Origin: Prevotella sp.
GTDB lineage: Bacteria; Bacteroidota; Bacteroidia; Bacteroidales; Bacteroidaceae
Length of the DNA: 64,000 nt
Assembly (NCBI GenBank): GCA_016286995.1
Contig: JAEEVA010000010.1
Location: forward strand, 1-64,000
Reading direction: 5' to 3'
The position numbers and the translations under genes were made by a program. Position 1 is the stretch's first letter. Every line of letters begins with the position of its first letter. Below the pieces are notes generated by a model. It had not been told where the DNA came from and made no database searches. It saw only the letters and a list, made by a program, of their open reading frames with translations. Shown here piece after piece: positions 1 to 8,140 of the stretch.

Positions 1-70
1 CAAGGTGACGGAACTTGTCGCTATCCAAAAACTCTATCAATTGAGCGAAGACGTATTTTGATTTGTTCAT
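1..70 (-). CDS. IS4-family transposase, N-terminal fragment cut by window edge
   Basis: The minus strand reads an ATG at 70-68 followed by 23 codons that begin MNKSKYVFAQLIEF and run off the window. This opening is typical of Bacteroidales IS4-family transposases that start with a DUF4372 domain. Such proteins cut and paste their own insertion sequence. Only the start is visible, so integrity cannot be judged. The neighbouring 71-240 stretch is probably the non-coding end of the element; the exact inverted repeat was not resolved. Confidence 0.7.
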   Translation of the reverse strand, partial: MNKSKYVFAQLIEFLDSDKFRHL

Positions 71-92
71 ATGCAGCCATCTGTTTTGACTG

Positions 93-100
93 CAAAGATA
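93..100 (-). promoter_or_regulatory. -7 promoter element for the IS4 transposase
   Basis: The minus strand reads TATCTTTG, a perfect Bacteroidota -7 element, 23 bases before the transposase ATG. No convincing -33 TTTG is seen at the usual distance. Confidence 0.4.
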
Positions 101-243
101 CGAATTCAAATCGTCGCACCCTCAAAAATGCTTGTAAAAGACTGAATTTCAATTATTTCAAAGACCGATTAGTCCACTTTAACGGGACAGTAGTGATCTT
201 TAAATGAATCAGCGACAGGTCAGCGTTGTAAACTCCTCGATAG

Positions 244-283
244 TCAATCCCATTCACAATTTTGTGAGTGGGATTGATTTTTT
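244..283 (+). terminator. Strong stem-loop followed by T run
   Basis: Arms at 244-259 and 262-277 pair over 16 bases with one wobble and a 2-base loop, and six Ts follow. It looks like a rho-independent terminator read rightward, separating the insertion sequence from the promoter at 295. Confidence 0.6.
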
Positions 284-294
284 CTCGTTTCCTT

Positions 295-326
295 TTTGGA
301 AGTTGCGGATTTTTTTCGTAAATTTG
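295..326 (+). promoter_or_regulatory. Bacteroidota -33/-7 promoter
   Basis: TTTG at 295-298 and TAAATTTG at 319-326 are 20 bases apart, a good consensus promoter for the gene at 386. The spacer has the sequence GTTGCGGATTTTTT, which recurs in the promoter at 2641 and in the leftward promoter at 36348. Confidence 0.65.
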
Positions 327-385
327 CCGTCGGAATCGTGGAGAAGAACTATTCAAACACTATCAATAACTTACGAAATAGAAAT

Positions 386-1111
386 ATGAGAAAAGAACTT
401 TCAATATTGCTTTTTTCCTTCATGTTGCTATATCCTATAACTGCAATAGCACAAGATTACCGCGATGTGGTATTCATGAAGAATGGAAGTGTTATCAAGG
501 GTTTTTATAAAGATTTCTATCCTGGCGATAGTCTGCGTATGGAAACCATCGACGGTGGGGTTTTCATTTGCGCCGTTAAGGATATAGAACGCATCGCTAA
601 AGAGCGCACCAGCATTTATGTGACTAACATTCAGGATGAAGACCTTCTTCCTAAGCGTGCTTGGCGACCGGCGGGTGCAAAAGGTTACGTGGAGTATGGG
701 CAGGACATCAATGGCAGCGACCAGAATTTGGTAGGCTATTCGTTGATAGTGGGCGCTGGCTATCAGTTTGGGCACCATGTCTATTTTGGCGGAGGCATTG
801 CGATGACTCGCTATGAGTATGAGTCCAACAATCTCAAACTGGTTACCACCAATAACAGTCTTCCTCTCTTTGCCGAATTTCAGTATAACTTGTTGAGGAC
901 GCGTATTACGCCCATTCTCGGCTGCAGGGCCGGCTATACAGTCAAGGGGTTTAAGGGCTTTTACTTCAATCCCTCTGTCTCCGTCGATTTCGGTCTGACT
1001 CCTCGTTTGGGAGGTTATATCTTAGTAGGTTATTCATTACAAAATTATAATGATAATGATGTTTCAAGGAAAGCTGAAGGTTTGTCACTCCATATCGGGC
1101 TGCATTTCTAA
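386..1111 (+). CDS. Secreted outer-membrane beta-barrel-like protein
   Basis: The product is 241 residues. It begins with a clear signal peptide (hydrophobic stretch ending around IAQ at residue 24), then a domain rich in DVVFMKNGS-type strands, as in Bacteroidales proteins that open with a short KNGSVIKG module. The second half has alternating aromatic and glycine-rich strands (VGYSLIVGAGYQFG) and ends in a barrel-like LSLHIGLHF. It is probably an outer-membrane protein of unknown substrate. The start at 386 was preferred over 296 because it puts the signal peptide at the N-terminus and lies after the promoter. Its 3' end overlaps the next gene by about 60 bases, suggesting co-transcription. 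Confidence 0.75.
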   Translation: MRKELSILLFSFMLLYPITAIAQDYRDVVFMKNGSVIKGFYKDFYPGDSLRMETIDGGVFICAVKDIERIAKERTSIYVTNIQDEDLLPKRAWRPAGAKGYVEYGQDINGSDQNLVGYSLIVGAGYQFGHHVYFGGGIAMTRYEYESNNLKLVTTNNSLPLFAEFQYNLLRTRITPILGCRAGYTVKGFKGFYFNPSVSVDFGLTPRLGGYILVGYSLQNYNDNDVSRKAEGLSLHIGLHF

Positions 1112-2366
1112 ACTGGCAGTCTTGACGGTGGCGCTGTTCTGCTCTGGAACAGCATGGGCTCAGGAGAGTGAACCATGGGTTCACCCCGACGGCTCTGTGA
1201 CCTTTACTTTTCATTCACCAGGAACCAGGAAGGTCGTACTCAAGTTGTCTGATAAGAAATACAAGATGCATAAGCATGGAGATACTTTCTCCTTCCACAC
1301 CGAGCCGCTGCCTTCAGAGATGTATACCTACCAATATGTTGTCAAAGGCAAGGCTGTGGACGACCCGAAAAACAGCCGTTTTGTCCGTGACGTCAACCAG
1401 CGTCTGAACTACTTTTTTGTCGAAGGCGACATTTCCGCCCATTATGTTGACAGGGACATACCCCACGGCAGGTTGTCAAAAGTGTGGTATCCCTCCACGC
1501 TGAACGGAATGTCGCAACGCCGCATGTTCATTTATACCCCAGCCGAATATGATGACTGCCCAGAAAAACATTACCCCGTGCTTTATCTGTTGCATGGCTC
1601 AGGAGGCGACGAAACCTCGTGGAGTGACTATGGACGGGCTTGTCAGATATTTGACCACTTGATTGCTTCCGACTCCATCAGTCCCCTGATAGTCGTCATG
1701 CCTAATGGAAATATCGAGCTCGACGCGGCACCTGGCGAGAGTCCCTATATGGACAAACAGCCATCAGCAAACAATGCCACCTCAATGATGGGCAAGTTTG
1801 AATCGCTCTTCATGAAGGAGATAGTGGGCTATACGGAAAAGCATTTCAGGGTCGTTGCCGACAAGGAACACCGTAGCATCGCCGGACTCTCCATGGGTGG
1901 ACTCCACACGCTCTTTATCGCCCTGAACAATCCTGATGCGTTCGACTGCGTCGGGCTGTTCTCTGCCCAAACGACAAACATGCTCAACGAGCATCGCATG
2001 AATAAGGTAAAGCACTTCAATTACAATCTGCAACGCGCAAAGAACATCCTGGCCCTGATTGGCGACAATATGTCAAGCACCTTTTCATTGTCAGACAAGA
2101 TGAGCTGCATAGATATCTATCAAGACCTTGAGAAGAAACTGGAACGACAGTTCGAACATGCACCACGACTTTATTATATAGCCATAGGCAAGGACGATTT
2201 CCTGATGAGGATGAACAACGAGTATCGCCGACAATTGGATGCCCGTGGTTACAAATACACCTATGAATTAACGGATGGCGCACACTCATGGGAGAACTGG
2301 CGGAAATATCTTGTTTCTTTCCTGCTGAAGATGCAAAAGCCAACCCAGAAGCAGAGCCTATTTTGA
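1050..2366 (+). CDS. Secreted CE1-type esterase (feruloyl esterase-like)
   Basis: This is a 438-residue alpha/beta hydrolase with a signal peptide (cleavage near TAWAQ). An N-terminal immunoglobulin-like E-set domain (about 45-125) is followed by an esterase-D/CE1 catalytic domain. Visible motifs are LLHGSGGDETSW (oxyanion region), GLSMGG with the nucleophile Ser, IGKDDF for the acid, and GAHSWENW with the catalytic His. Family members release ferulate or acetate from plant xylan in the periplasm or at the cell surface. The start may be 1050, 1056 or 1059, all ATG. It overlaps the upstream barrel gene. A 364-bp gap follows. Confidence 0.8.
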   Translation: MIMMFQGKLKVCHSISGCISKLAVLTVALFCSGTAWAQESEPWVHPDGSVTFTFHSPGTRKVVLKLSDKKYKMHKHGDTFSFHTEPLPSEMYTYQYVVKGKAVDDPKNSRFVRDVNQRLNYFFVEGDISAHYVDRDIPHGRLSKVWYPSTLNGMSQRRMFIYTPAEYDDCPEKHYPVLYLLHGSGGDETSWSDYGRACQIFDHLIASDSISPLIVVMPNGNIELDAAPGESPYMDKQPSANNATSMMGKFESLFMKEIVGYTEKHFRVVADKEHRSIAGLSMGGLHTLFIALNNPDAFDCVGLFSAQTTNMLNEHRMNKVKHFNYNLQRAKNILALIGDNMSSTFSLSDKMSCIDIYQDLEKKLERQFEHAPRLYYIAIGKDDFLMRMNNEYRRQLDARGYKYTYELTDGAHSWENWRKYLVSFLLKMQKPTQKQSLF

Positions 2367-2465
2367 CGCACCTGTGAGCCTTTTGAACTGAACAAGAACC
2401 AATCATTTATAAGACAAAACAATATCAACAACAAACAAAAGAAGCCAAACGGGTACACCAAATTC

Positions 2466-2520
2466 AGTGAATTTACTGACCAATTTAACTGAATTTGCTG
2501 ACCAAATTAACTGAATTTGC
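2466..2520. repeat. 22-bp tandem repeat, 2.5 copies
   Basis: Units starting at 2466, 2488 and 2510 read roughly ACTGAATTTGCTGACCAA plus a short AT tail. It lies in the 364-bp gene-free gap between the esterase and the Fic gene. Apart from this repeat and the promoter at 2641 nothing else was recognised in the gap. Confidence 0.7.
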
Positions 2521-2640
2521 ATTGTAGTTCCATACCTCATAACTGGTGATGCCTATGAGCTGAGAGATTTAGACATAATAACTCGAAAGACAAAGTAGCT
2601 TGTAAGACATAATAACAGAATAACATTTTTCCGCAATTCC

Positions 2641-2671
2641 TTTGGGAGTTGCGGATTTTTTCGTATCTTTG
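2641..2671 (+). promoter_or_regulatory. Bacteroidota -33/-7 promoter of the Fic gene
   Basis: TTTG at 2641-2644 and TATCTTTG at 2664-2671 are 19 bases apart. The spacer shares AGTTGCGGATTTTTTCGTA with the promoter at 295, so this looks like a dispersed promoter cassette. Confidence 0.7.
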
Positions 2672-2700
2672 CCGCTGTTGTTTACCAACTAATTGTCAAG

Positions 2701-2733
2701 ATGGATATGATACAATTTGAAAGTAAGGAATGA
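2701..2733 (+). CDS. Possible 10-residue leader peptide
   Basis: ATG at 2701 opens a frame MDMIQFESKE whose TGA overlaps the ATG of the Fic gene (ATGA). It could be a coupling leader or chance. There is no homology support. Confidence 0.2.
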   Translation: MDMIQFESKE

Positions 2734-3758
2734 AACAAGAACTGATAAAGAAATTGCTCGATGCGCTCAAAGAATATAAGTCATTGGGGACTGCTGATCA
2801 GATAGACTATAAAAAGTTCTATCTGTATTCACTGATTACCCATTCCACAGCCATTGAGGGTAGCACAGTTACAGAGATAGAGAACCAGTTGCTTTTCGAT
2901 GAAGGCATCACCGCAAAGGGCCGTAGCCTACAAGAGCAAATGATGAATCTCGACCTAAAAGCGGCATACGAACATTCTATGCGATTGGCACATCAGCACG
3001 AAAATTTCTCTGTGGAAATACTCAAAAGCCTTTCTGCGCTTGTTATGAAGAACACAGGTTCATCATATAATACTGCCCAAGGCTCTTTCGATGCTTCAAA
3101 GGGTGACCTTCGTTTGGTAGGTGTAACTGCTGGCATTGGTGGGCGTTCATACATGAACTATCAAAAGGTGCCAACCAAGTTGGAAGAGTTCTGTAAGCAA
3201 CTTAATCAACGAAGGAGTGAACTGACAAACCTTGATGACATTATTGCTAAATATCTTTTAAGTTTCGATGCCCACTATCAGTTGGTAACCATTCATCCTT
3301 GGGTAGATGGCAACGGGCGTATGTCTCGCCTCGTAATGCACCACCTTCAATACGAGTTCGGATTGGTACCTGTGAAAATCATAAAAGAGGATAAGGCCGA
3401 ATATATTCAAGCTCTCGTTGATTCTCGTGAACAGGAATCGCTCGAGCCATTCCACGAGTTTATGATGGAAGAGCACATCCGAAACATCAACAAGGAGATA
3501 GAAGAATACAAGAAATCACAAGAAGATGACCCGATAAAAGCCACTCCTGACCCGATAAAGCCATTCTCTGACCCGATAAAAGAGCGATTATATCAAGCTA
3601 TATTACGGGATGGAACTCTCAACTATGCTGAATACGCAGCTATCGTGGGTACATCAGAAGCAACAGTAAAACGTCGCCTCGGAGAGTTAAAAAAAGAGGG
3701 TGCCATCATTCGAGTTGGAAGCAATAAAACAGGACATTGGGAAGTTAATAAGAACTAA
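2730..3758 (+). CDS. Fic family protein (AMPylator-type) with winged-helix C-terminus
   Basis: This 342-residue protein has the Fic core motif HPWVDGNGRMSR at about 189-200, matching HPFxxGNGRxxR, so the active-site His is intact. TAIEGS at 40-45 matches the inhibitory (S/T)xxxE(G/N) helix, suggesting an N-terminal auto-inhibited class II Fic. Fic enzymes transfer AMP or other nucleotide moieties to Ser, Thr or Tyr. After residue 265 a linker carries three DPIK repeats, then a winged-helix DNA-binding domain, which suggests transcriptional autoregulation. It has its own promoter. The target protein cannot be told from sequence. Confidence 0.9.
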   Translation: MKQELIKKLLDALKEYKSLGTADQIDYKKFYLYSLITHSTAIEGSTVTEIENQLLFDEGITAKGRSLQEQMMNLDLKAAYEHSMRLAHQHENFSVEILKSLSALVMKNTGSSYNTAQGSFDASKGDLRLVGVTAGIGGRSYMNYQKVPTKLEEFCKQLNQRRSELTNLDDIIAKYLLSFDAHYQLVTIHPWVDGNGRMSRLVMHHLQYEFGLVPVKIIKEDKAEYIQALVDSREQESLEPFHEFMMEEHIRNINKEIEEYKKSQEDDPIKATPDPIKPFSDPIKERLYQAILRDGTLNYAEYAAIVGTSEATVKRRLGELKKEGAIIRVGSNKTGHWEVNKN

Positions 3759-3806
3759 GACAGTAAGAATACGGATAGAAGTAAACAAGAATATAAAAAT
3801 GAAGAT

Positions 3807-4299
3807 ATGATTTCATTCATTGATACGGAGGTGAACCCGCAGACGAAGAAAGTGGCGGATTATGGAGCAGTGAGGGAGGATGGTGCGAACTTATTACGTG
3901 GGACTCACTCGGGCAAAACGAAATCTGTATCTTGTTACGAATCCTCCTACCGAGTATTCTTTGATATCGATTGCATTGAATATGCGTGATGTCTGGCTTG
4001 ATTTCTTCAAGGGACGCAAAGATATTGTGCTTCGCCTCAGGAGTGGTGATAGCCTGCAATACAAAGACGGATACCTGCTAAATGAACAGGAAACCAATGT
4101 GGCTGCTTTGTCTGCCTCTGGAAAAGACAAACTAAAGGCGTGGACAGATAAAGGTTACGAAGTGACAAACGCAAAGGTAAGCTATACATTGGCTTGGAAA
4201 CCTCAAGACTCTAATCTGGAATATGCCGTTTGTTTGGCGAATATTGCCCTTACAAAAAGTGAAGGATTGAATAATAGTGAATCTAACGAGGATGAATAA
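3807..4299 (+). pseudogene. Remnant of a large exonuclease-helicase, internally deleted
   Basis: Frame 3807 starts MISFIDTEV, like the DnaQ-type exonuclease start (FIDTE) of very large Bacteroidales RecQ/UvrD-type helicases. It fails within about 25 residues. From 3880, in another frame, the C-terminal end of a superfamily I helicase appears: YYVGLTRAKRNLYLVTN, which is helicase motif VI, and about 120 more residues. The natural reading is that the first 75 bases and the last 420 bases of one long gene were joined by a deletion near 3880-3890 that also breaks the frame. It should be non-functional. The NUDIX gene starts inside its 3' end, so the two were one operon. Confidence 0.7.
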
Positions 4300-4681
4300 A
4301 CAAATAGAAGTCGTAGCAGCAATCATACACGATGACGAGGATCGCATCTTCGCCACGCAACGGGGATATGGCGAGTGGAAGGATTGGTGGGAGTTCCCTG
4401 GCGGAAAGATGGAGTCTGGGGAAACACCGGAGGAAGCACTCGTGAGGGAGATTCGCGAGGAACTGTCTACGGAGATCAGCGTAGATAAGTTTCTTTGTAC
4501 GGTGGAGTATGATTACCCAAAGTTTCATCTCACCATGCATTGCTACCTGTGTTCGTTGGTGACGGAGGCGCTGCAACTGAATGAGCATGAGGCCGCCCGA
4601 TGGCTCACGATGGATGAGTTGGACAGTGTGAAGTGGTTGCCTGCAGATGTGAAAGTGGTAGAAGCATTAGTACAAAAATAG
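4292..4681 (+). CDS. NUDIX hydrolase (MutT-like)
   Basis: This protein of about 129 residues has a Nudix box GKMESGETPEEALVREIREE that fits GX5EX7REUXEEXGU, except that Ser stands at the late Gly position. Nearby WWEFPGGK is typical of 8-oxo-dGTP diphosphatases and of CTP-type MutT proteins. It probably hydrolyses damaged or non-canonical nucleoside triphosphates in the cytoplasm. The ATG at 4292 was chosen over the GTG at 4277. It overlaps the helicase remnant and lies 5 bases before the DUF488 gene. Confidence 0.85.
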   Translation: MNKQIEVVAAIIHDDEDRIFATQRGYGEWKDWWEFPGGKMESGETPEEALVREIREELSTEISVDKFLCTVEYDYPKFHLTMHCYLCSLVTEALQLNEHEAARWLTMDELDSVKWLPADVKVVEALVQK

Positions 4682-4686
4682 TATTT

Positions 4687-5304
4687 ATGAGATTATATAC
4701 GATAGGGCATTCTAATCATACTTTAGACGAGTTCCTCCGCTTGTTGAACACACATTTCGTGAATTGTGTGGTCGATGTGAGGAGTGTAGCTGCGAGTAGC
4801 CATTATCCTCAGTTTAATCAAGAACCGCTCGGTTGGTTCCTACGGGAAAAGAACATTGATTACCAGTTCTTTGGAAGAGAGTTGGGGGCTCGTCGGATGG
4901 ATTGCATCAATCAAGATGGGCTGGTGGACTTCGAAAGAGCGATATATACCACATTGTTTCAGAATGGTGTTAATAAGTTGATGAGATTGTTTGATACTAG
5001 AACGGTGACTTTGATGTGTTCAGAAGCGGAACCTCTGGAGTGTCATCGTTTTGCACTCGTGGCCCGGTATTTTCATGAGCATGGAGTGGAGGTGTTTCAT
5101 ATTCTGAAAGATGCATCGCTGGTTAGTCATAATTCGCTGGAGCGGAAAATGGTGGACACGTATCTTCATACGAAAAGACCCATGTTGGCTCAGATTGACG
5201 AGTTGTTTGGAACATATACTTCAGAGCAGCAGTTGCAGGATGCATATCGGCTGAAGAACAAGGAAATAGGTTTCCGTTTGAAACAAGATGACTTCATTGA
5301 CTAA
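4687..5304 (+). CDS. DUF488 family protein
   Basis: The 205-residue product starts MRLYTIGHSNHTLDEF, has VVDVRS and a cysteine motif LMCSEAEPLECHRF, all diagnostic of DUF488. The conserved Cys-Ser-Glu...Cys-His motif suggests metal or nucleic-acid chemistry, but no activity is established. The ATG at 4687 gives the conserved YTIGHS start; the longer frame from 4633 would lie inside the NUDIX gene. It sits between NUDIX and dual-OB genes with gaps of 5 bases, so the three form an operon tied to the broken helicase. Confidence 0.85.
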   Translation: MRLYTIGHSNHTLDEFLRLLNTHFVNCVVDVRSVAASSHYPQFNQEPLGWFLREKNIDYQFFGRELGARRMDCINQDGLVDFERAIYTTLFQNGVNKLMRLFDTRTVTLMCSEAEPLECHRFALVARYFHEHGVEVFHILKDASLVSHNSLERKMVDTYLHTKRPMLAQIDELFGTYTSEQQLQDAYRLKNKEIGFRLKQDDFID

Positions 5305-5309
5305 ACGCT

Positions 5310-6338
5310 ATGGATACTCACTTTATCTGTCTGGCAAATTCGTATAAACGTGGAGGACGATGTGTAGCAGGAGTTGAGGTTGACATCGATGCTAACGACC
5401 GTTGGACCGTAAAACGCAAGGCGGATAGGAACCCTATTTGGATACGACCAATCTCAAAAGAGACTGAATATGGGGAAATTCCAGAAGGTGAAGCATATAA
5501 CATCCCCCTTATGTCTGTTGTTCGACTGACGGATGTGGTGGCATGTCCGAGTGAGTCGCATACCGAGGATGTGAACTACGGCAGCATGCACGCTATCGGG
5601 AAGGTGCCATCGTGTCATGAAGTGCTTCGAGAGTTGACGGATATTGTGCATACAACGCTTTTCTATTCAACTGAGTTCTCCATATCTATTGAGACATACG
5701 TTCAGGGAGATTACTCTTTGATGATGGTGCATCCTGAAGGATTTTCGTTTCGACTGGACCCGACAAAGAATCGGGCGAAATACTATATGATTTTCCGATA
5801 CAATGGTTTGACCTACGATTTCTCAATCACAGATCCTGCTTTCTATCAATATATTAATCAGTATCCAGAAGCATTGAACAAACTTTCAGATGTATATCTT
5901 GCACTGTCTTTAGGATTGGAGTACGAACAGAGACATCACAAACTGATAGCTGCAGTTCTCATTCCGAAAACAGGTAATGCCATAAAGGATCCTTTTGTGA
6001 TTCGTCGAGATATCTTACACGAAAAGGCTGTACGGCTGTTTTCGTCTTTGGAGCGTAGAAAGTGTAAACAATGTTTTATTGTTCCAAGCCAACAAGGGTT
6101 TGCTGCATGTCTGAAAATGAAGAATGGGCAGGAGGAATTTATGTCTATAGACGATGATTGTCAGGTTGAGGCTTGGCAGAAGGTTAATCTCAGAAAGGCA
6201 CAGGTGGTGATATATGAGGATGCTGATGGCAACGAAGTAAAACGGATGAGGATACCAGACACAACAATGTGTTTCTCATTCTCTGAACTGTTTTCGGATT
6301 TGTTGAAATTGTTCCGTACCGGAAGAACTTGCAGATGA
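5310..6338 (+). CDS. Dual OB-domain protein, possibly frameshifted at its end
   Basis: The start, FICLANSYKRGGRCVAGVEV, resembles dual-OB (DuOB) domain proteins, which occur in nucleic-acid-sensing and conflict systems. The rest (about 170-342) was not recognised; it contains RRKCKQCF. The frame ends with LFRTGRTCR. Another frame, open from about 6307 to a TGA at 6439-6441, continues with a plausible ELADDDAYQAIVWGIKRY segment. That TGA overlaps an ATG at 6438 of the next gene. A single-base indel near 6310-6320 is therefore likely. It lies 5 bases after DUF488. Confidence 0.6.
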   Translation: MDTHFICLANSYKRGGRCVAGVEVDIDANDRWTVKRKADRNPIWIRPISKETEYGEIPEGEAYNIPLMSVVRLTDVVACPSESHTEDVNYGSMHAIGKVPSCHEVLRELTDIVHTTLFYSTEFSISIETYVQGDYSLMMVHPEGFSFRLDPTKNRAKYYMIFRYNGLTYDFSITDPAFYQYINQYPEALNKLSDVYLALSLGLEYEQRHHKLIAAVLIPKTGNAIKDPFVIRRDILHEKAVRLFSSLERRKCKQCFIVPSQQGFAACLKMKNGQEEFMSIDDDCQVEAWQKVNLRKAQVVIYEDADGNEVKRMRIPDTTMCFSFSELFSDLLKLFRTGRTCR

Positions 6339-6386
6339 TGATGCATATCAAGCAATAGTCTGGGGAATAAAACGTTATAAGAACAT

Positions 6387-7640
6387 ATGGCACAGGCGAC
6401 GGATAAAGGACAAGGGAAGTGGCGGCCGGCAGACCTCATGAGGCACCACCGTGAAAACGGATGGGACTACAAGGGGCGTGCCATCTATCATTTTACACTG
6501 CCTGTAGAGGAGCGCTATCCGCTGTTTGGAATGTTGGAGGGTGAGAGTGCGGAGACGGCTTTCGTGAGACTTAATCCCTTTGGGCGTCGTGTGTGCCAGA
6601 TGTTGTGCGGGCTGGCGCAGTTTTATGCAGGGAAGGGGTTCGCCCTGAAGGTGCTGACACAGAAGGTGATGCCCGACCATGTGCATCTGGTGATACAGGT
6701 GCTGGAGCCGCTGCCGCAGAGCATTGGGGCGGTAGTGCGCGGGTTCAAGAGCGGGTGCACGAAGATGTATAAGGAAATGTATGGCAGCGGCGAAAACGCC
6801 GCTGGAGTGCATGGAGGATACGAACAACAAAGACGCGAAGCAAGGGCAAACGCCTCTGGAGTGCACGGAGGATACGAACAACAAAGACGCGACGCAAGGG
6901 CAAAAGGTGCTGGAGTGCATGGAGAAAGCGAGGACGTTCCCGTGCAGTTTGCTCGCATTTTTGCGGGCAGGGGTAGCATCTGGCAACAGGACGCGGCATA
7001 TTATCATGAACGCATACTCCATGCGTCTGGGCAGTTGCGACGGATGATTGACTATGTAAAGGACAACCCTCGGCGGCTTTGGCTAAAGAGCCATAACCCT
7101 GAGCTTTTCAAGTTGCATAGGCAAACGGAGGCGGCAGGACTGTCGTTTACTTCGATGGGTAACCATTTTCTCTTGAACTGGCCCGATAGGCAGGTAGTGG
7201 AGATGTCGCGAAGCGCTACCAACGAAGAGGTGCAGGAACGGCTACGGAAGGGGCTCGCGGCGGCGCACAACGGGACGGTCACTTATACGGCTGCCATCAG
7301 CAAAGGTGAGAAACTCATTGCCCGCACCTTGCGTGAGCAGGGCTATCCGCTGGTGGTGCTGCTTAACGACGGTTTTCCCAAGGAAGGTTCGCCGCACGAA
7401 AGTTATTACAAACCGGGTGGAGTGTATTTCGAGGCGTGTTCGAAAGGACAGTTGTTGCTGTTGGAACCTACTGAGAAGACGTTCATCGATGCTGGCATCC
7501 AAGCGGCTGTAGAAGCGACGTTGCGCCACAAAGCAGAGGCACGGCATTACACATATAACCCCATCGCTATGACATCGCAGCGCTACCGCTTTGTGGCGCT
7601 TAACGAAATGGCCAAGCGGTTGGTTGATAATTTGGATTAG
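6387..7640 (+). CDS. REP-associated-type Y1 (IS200-like) transposase
   Basis: This 417-residue protein has the HUH motif PDHVHLVIQ at about 93-101 and a later helix with RRMIDYVKDNPRR supplying the catalytic Tyr, as in RAYT and IS200-type single-strand transposases. RAYTs are domesticated-looking transposases linked to dispersal of REP palindromes. After about residue 300 it has an extra region that is not typical of short RAYTs. Residues about 138-178 are a tandem repeat (see 6797). The start could also be ATG 6438, which would give an ATGA overlap with the alternative frame of the upstream gene. No terminal repeats of its own were found. Confidence 0.75.
   Translation: MAQATDKGQGKWRPADLMRHHRENGWDYKGRAIYHFTLPVEERYPLFGMLEGESAETAFVRLNPFGRRVCQMLCGLAQFYAGKGFALKVLTQKVMPDHVHLVIQVLEPLPQSIGAVVRGFKSGCTKMYKEMYGSGENAAGVHGGYEQQRREARANASGVHGGYEQQRRDARAKGAGVHGESEDVPVQFARIFAGRGSIWQQDAAYYHERILHASGQLRRMIDYVKDNPRRLWLKSHNPELFKLHRQTEAAGLSFTSMGNHFLLNWPDRQVVEMSRSATNEEVQERLRKGLAAAHNGTVTYTAAISKGEKLIARTLREQGYPLVVLLNDGFPKEGSPHESYYKPGGVYFEACSKGQLLLLEPTEKTFIDAGIQAAVEATLRHKAEARHYTYNPIAMTSQRYRFVALNEMAKRLVDNLD
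6797..6925 (+). repeat. 54-bp in-frame tandem repeat inside the transposase gene
   Basis: Units begin at 6797 and 6851, with a partial third from 6905. Each encodes 18 residues of the type AGVHGGYEQQRREARANA. The insertion lies between the HUH motif and the Tyr helix, a place where other members have a short linker. Confidence 0.8.
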
Positions 7641-7728
7641 ATGTCTATGGATATACTCTCAGCACAATAAAGACACTCCAATGGCGACAGAAAAGACTTT
7701 ATGACAATAAACATATGCATCAGCATAT

Positions 7729-7998
7729 TCAATCAAAAAGTTTCTTCCATATCCACAATACCGTAACCGCACCGATAACACAGAACACGAAATTGGTGAG
7801 ATAGCCTTTCCCCATCAGTTCAATGTTTAAAAGGTGGCTGATGAACGTGCCGACATAGCTGCCGATGATACCAATAATCAGGTTCATGCAACAGCCTTTA
7901 CCTTCGCCGCTCATAATACGGTTGGCAATATAGCCCACCAAGATGCCTGTCAATATAGGCCATGCCGTAAAATCTGCAATGTGTTCTAACATACCCAC
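7729..7998 (-). CDS. GlsB/YeaQ/YmgE family membrane protein
   Basis: This 89-residue protein has three hydrophobic segments: WPILTGILVGYIANRI, NLIIGIIGSYVGTFI and TNFVFCVIGAVTVLWIW. This layout and the GIIGS motif match the transglycosylase-associated (GlsB/YeaQ) stress-response membrane family. The biochemical role is unknown. It is transcribed leftward from its own promoter, divergent from the hydrolase at 8141. Confidence 0.75.
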   Translation of the reverse strand: MGMLEHIADFTAWPILTGILVGYIANRIMSGEGKGCCMNLIIGIIGSYVGTFISHLLNIELMGKGYLTNFVFCVIGAVTVLWIWKKLFD

Positions 7999-8088
7999 TC
8001 TAATTTTTCCTTTTCTATTCCAATCTCAAAATATCACAAAACATATTAAATCTGCGTGTAAAGGTACGAAAAAACGAAGTATATTTCG

Positions 8089-8096
8089 TAACTTTG
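8089..8096 (+). promoter_or_regulatory. -7 element upstream of the hydrolase gene
   Basis: TAACTTTG at 8089-8096 matches TANNTTTG and lies 45 bases before the start at 8141. Confidence 0.45.
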
Positions 8097-8140
8097 TGCC
8101 CAACTATTACGATATTTTAATAATTTCAATGTGACAGTAA

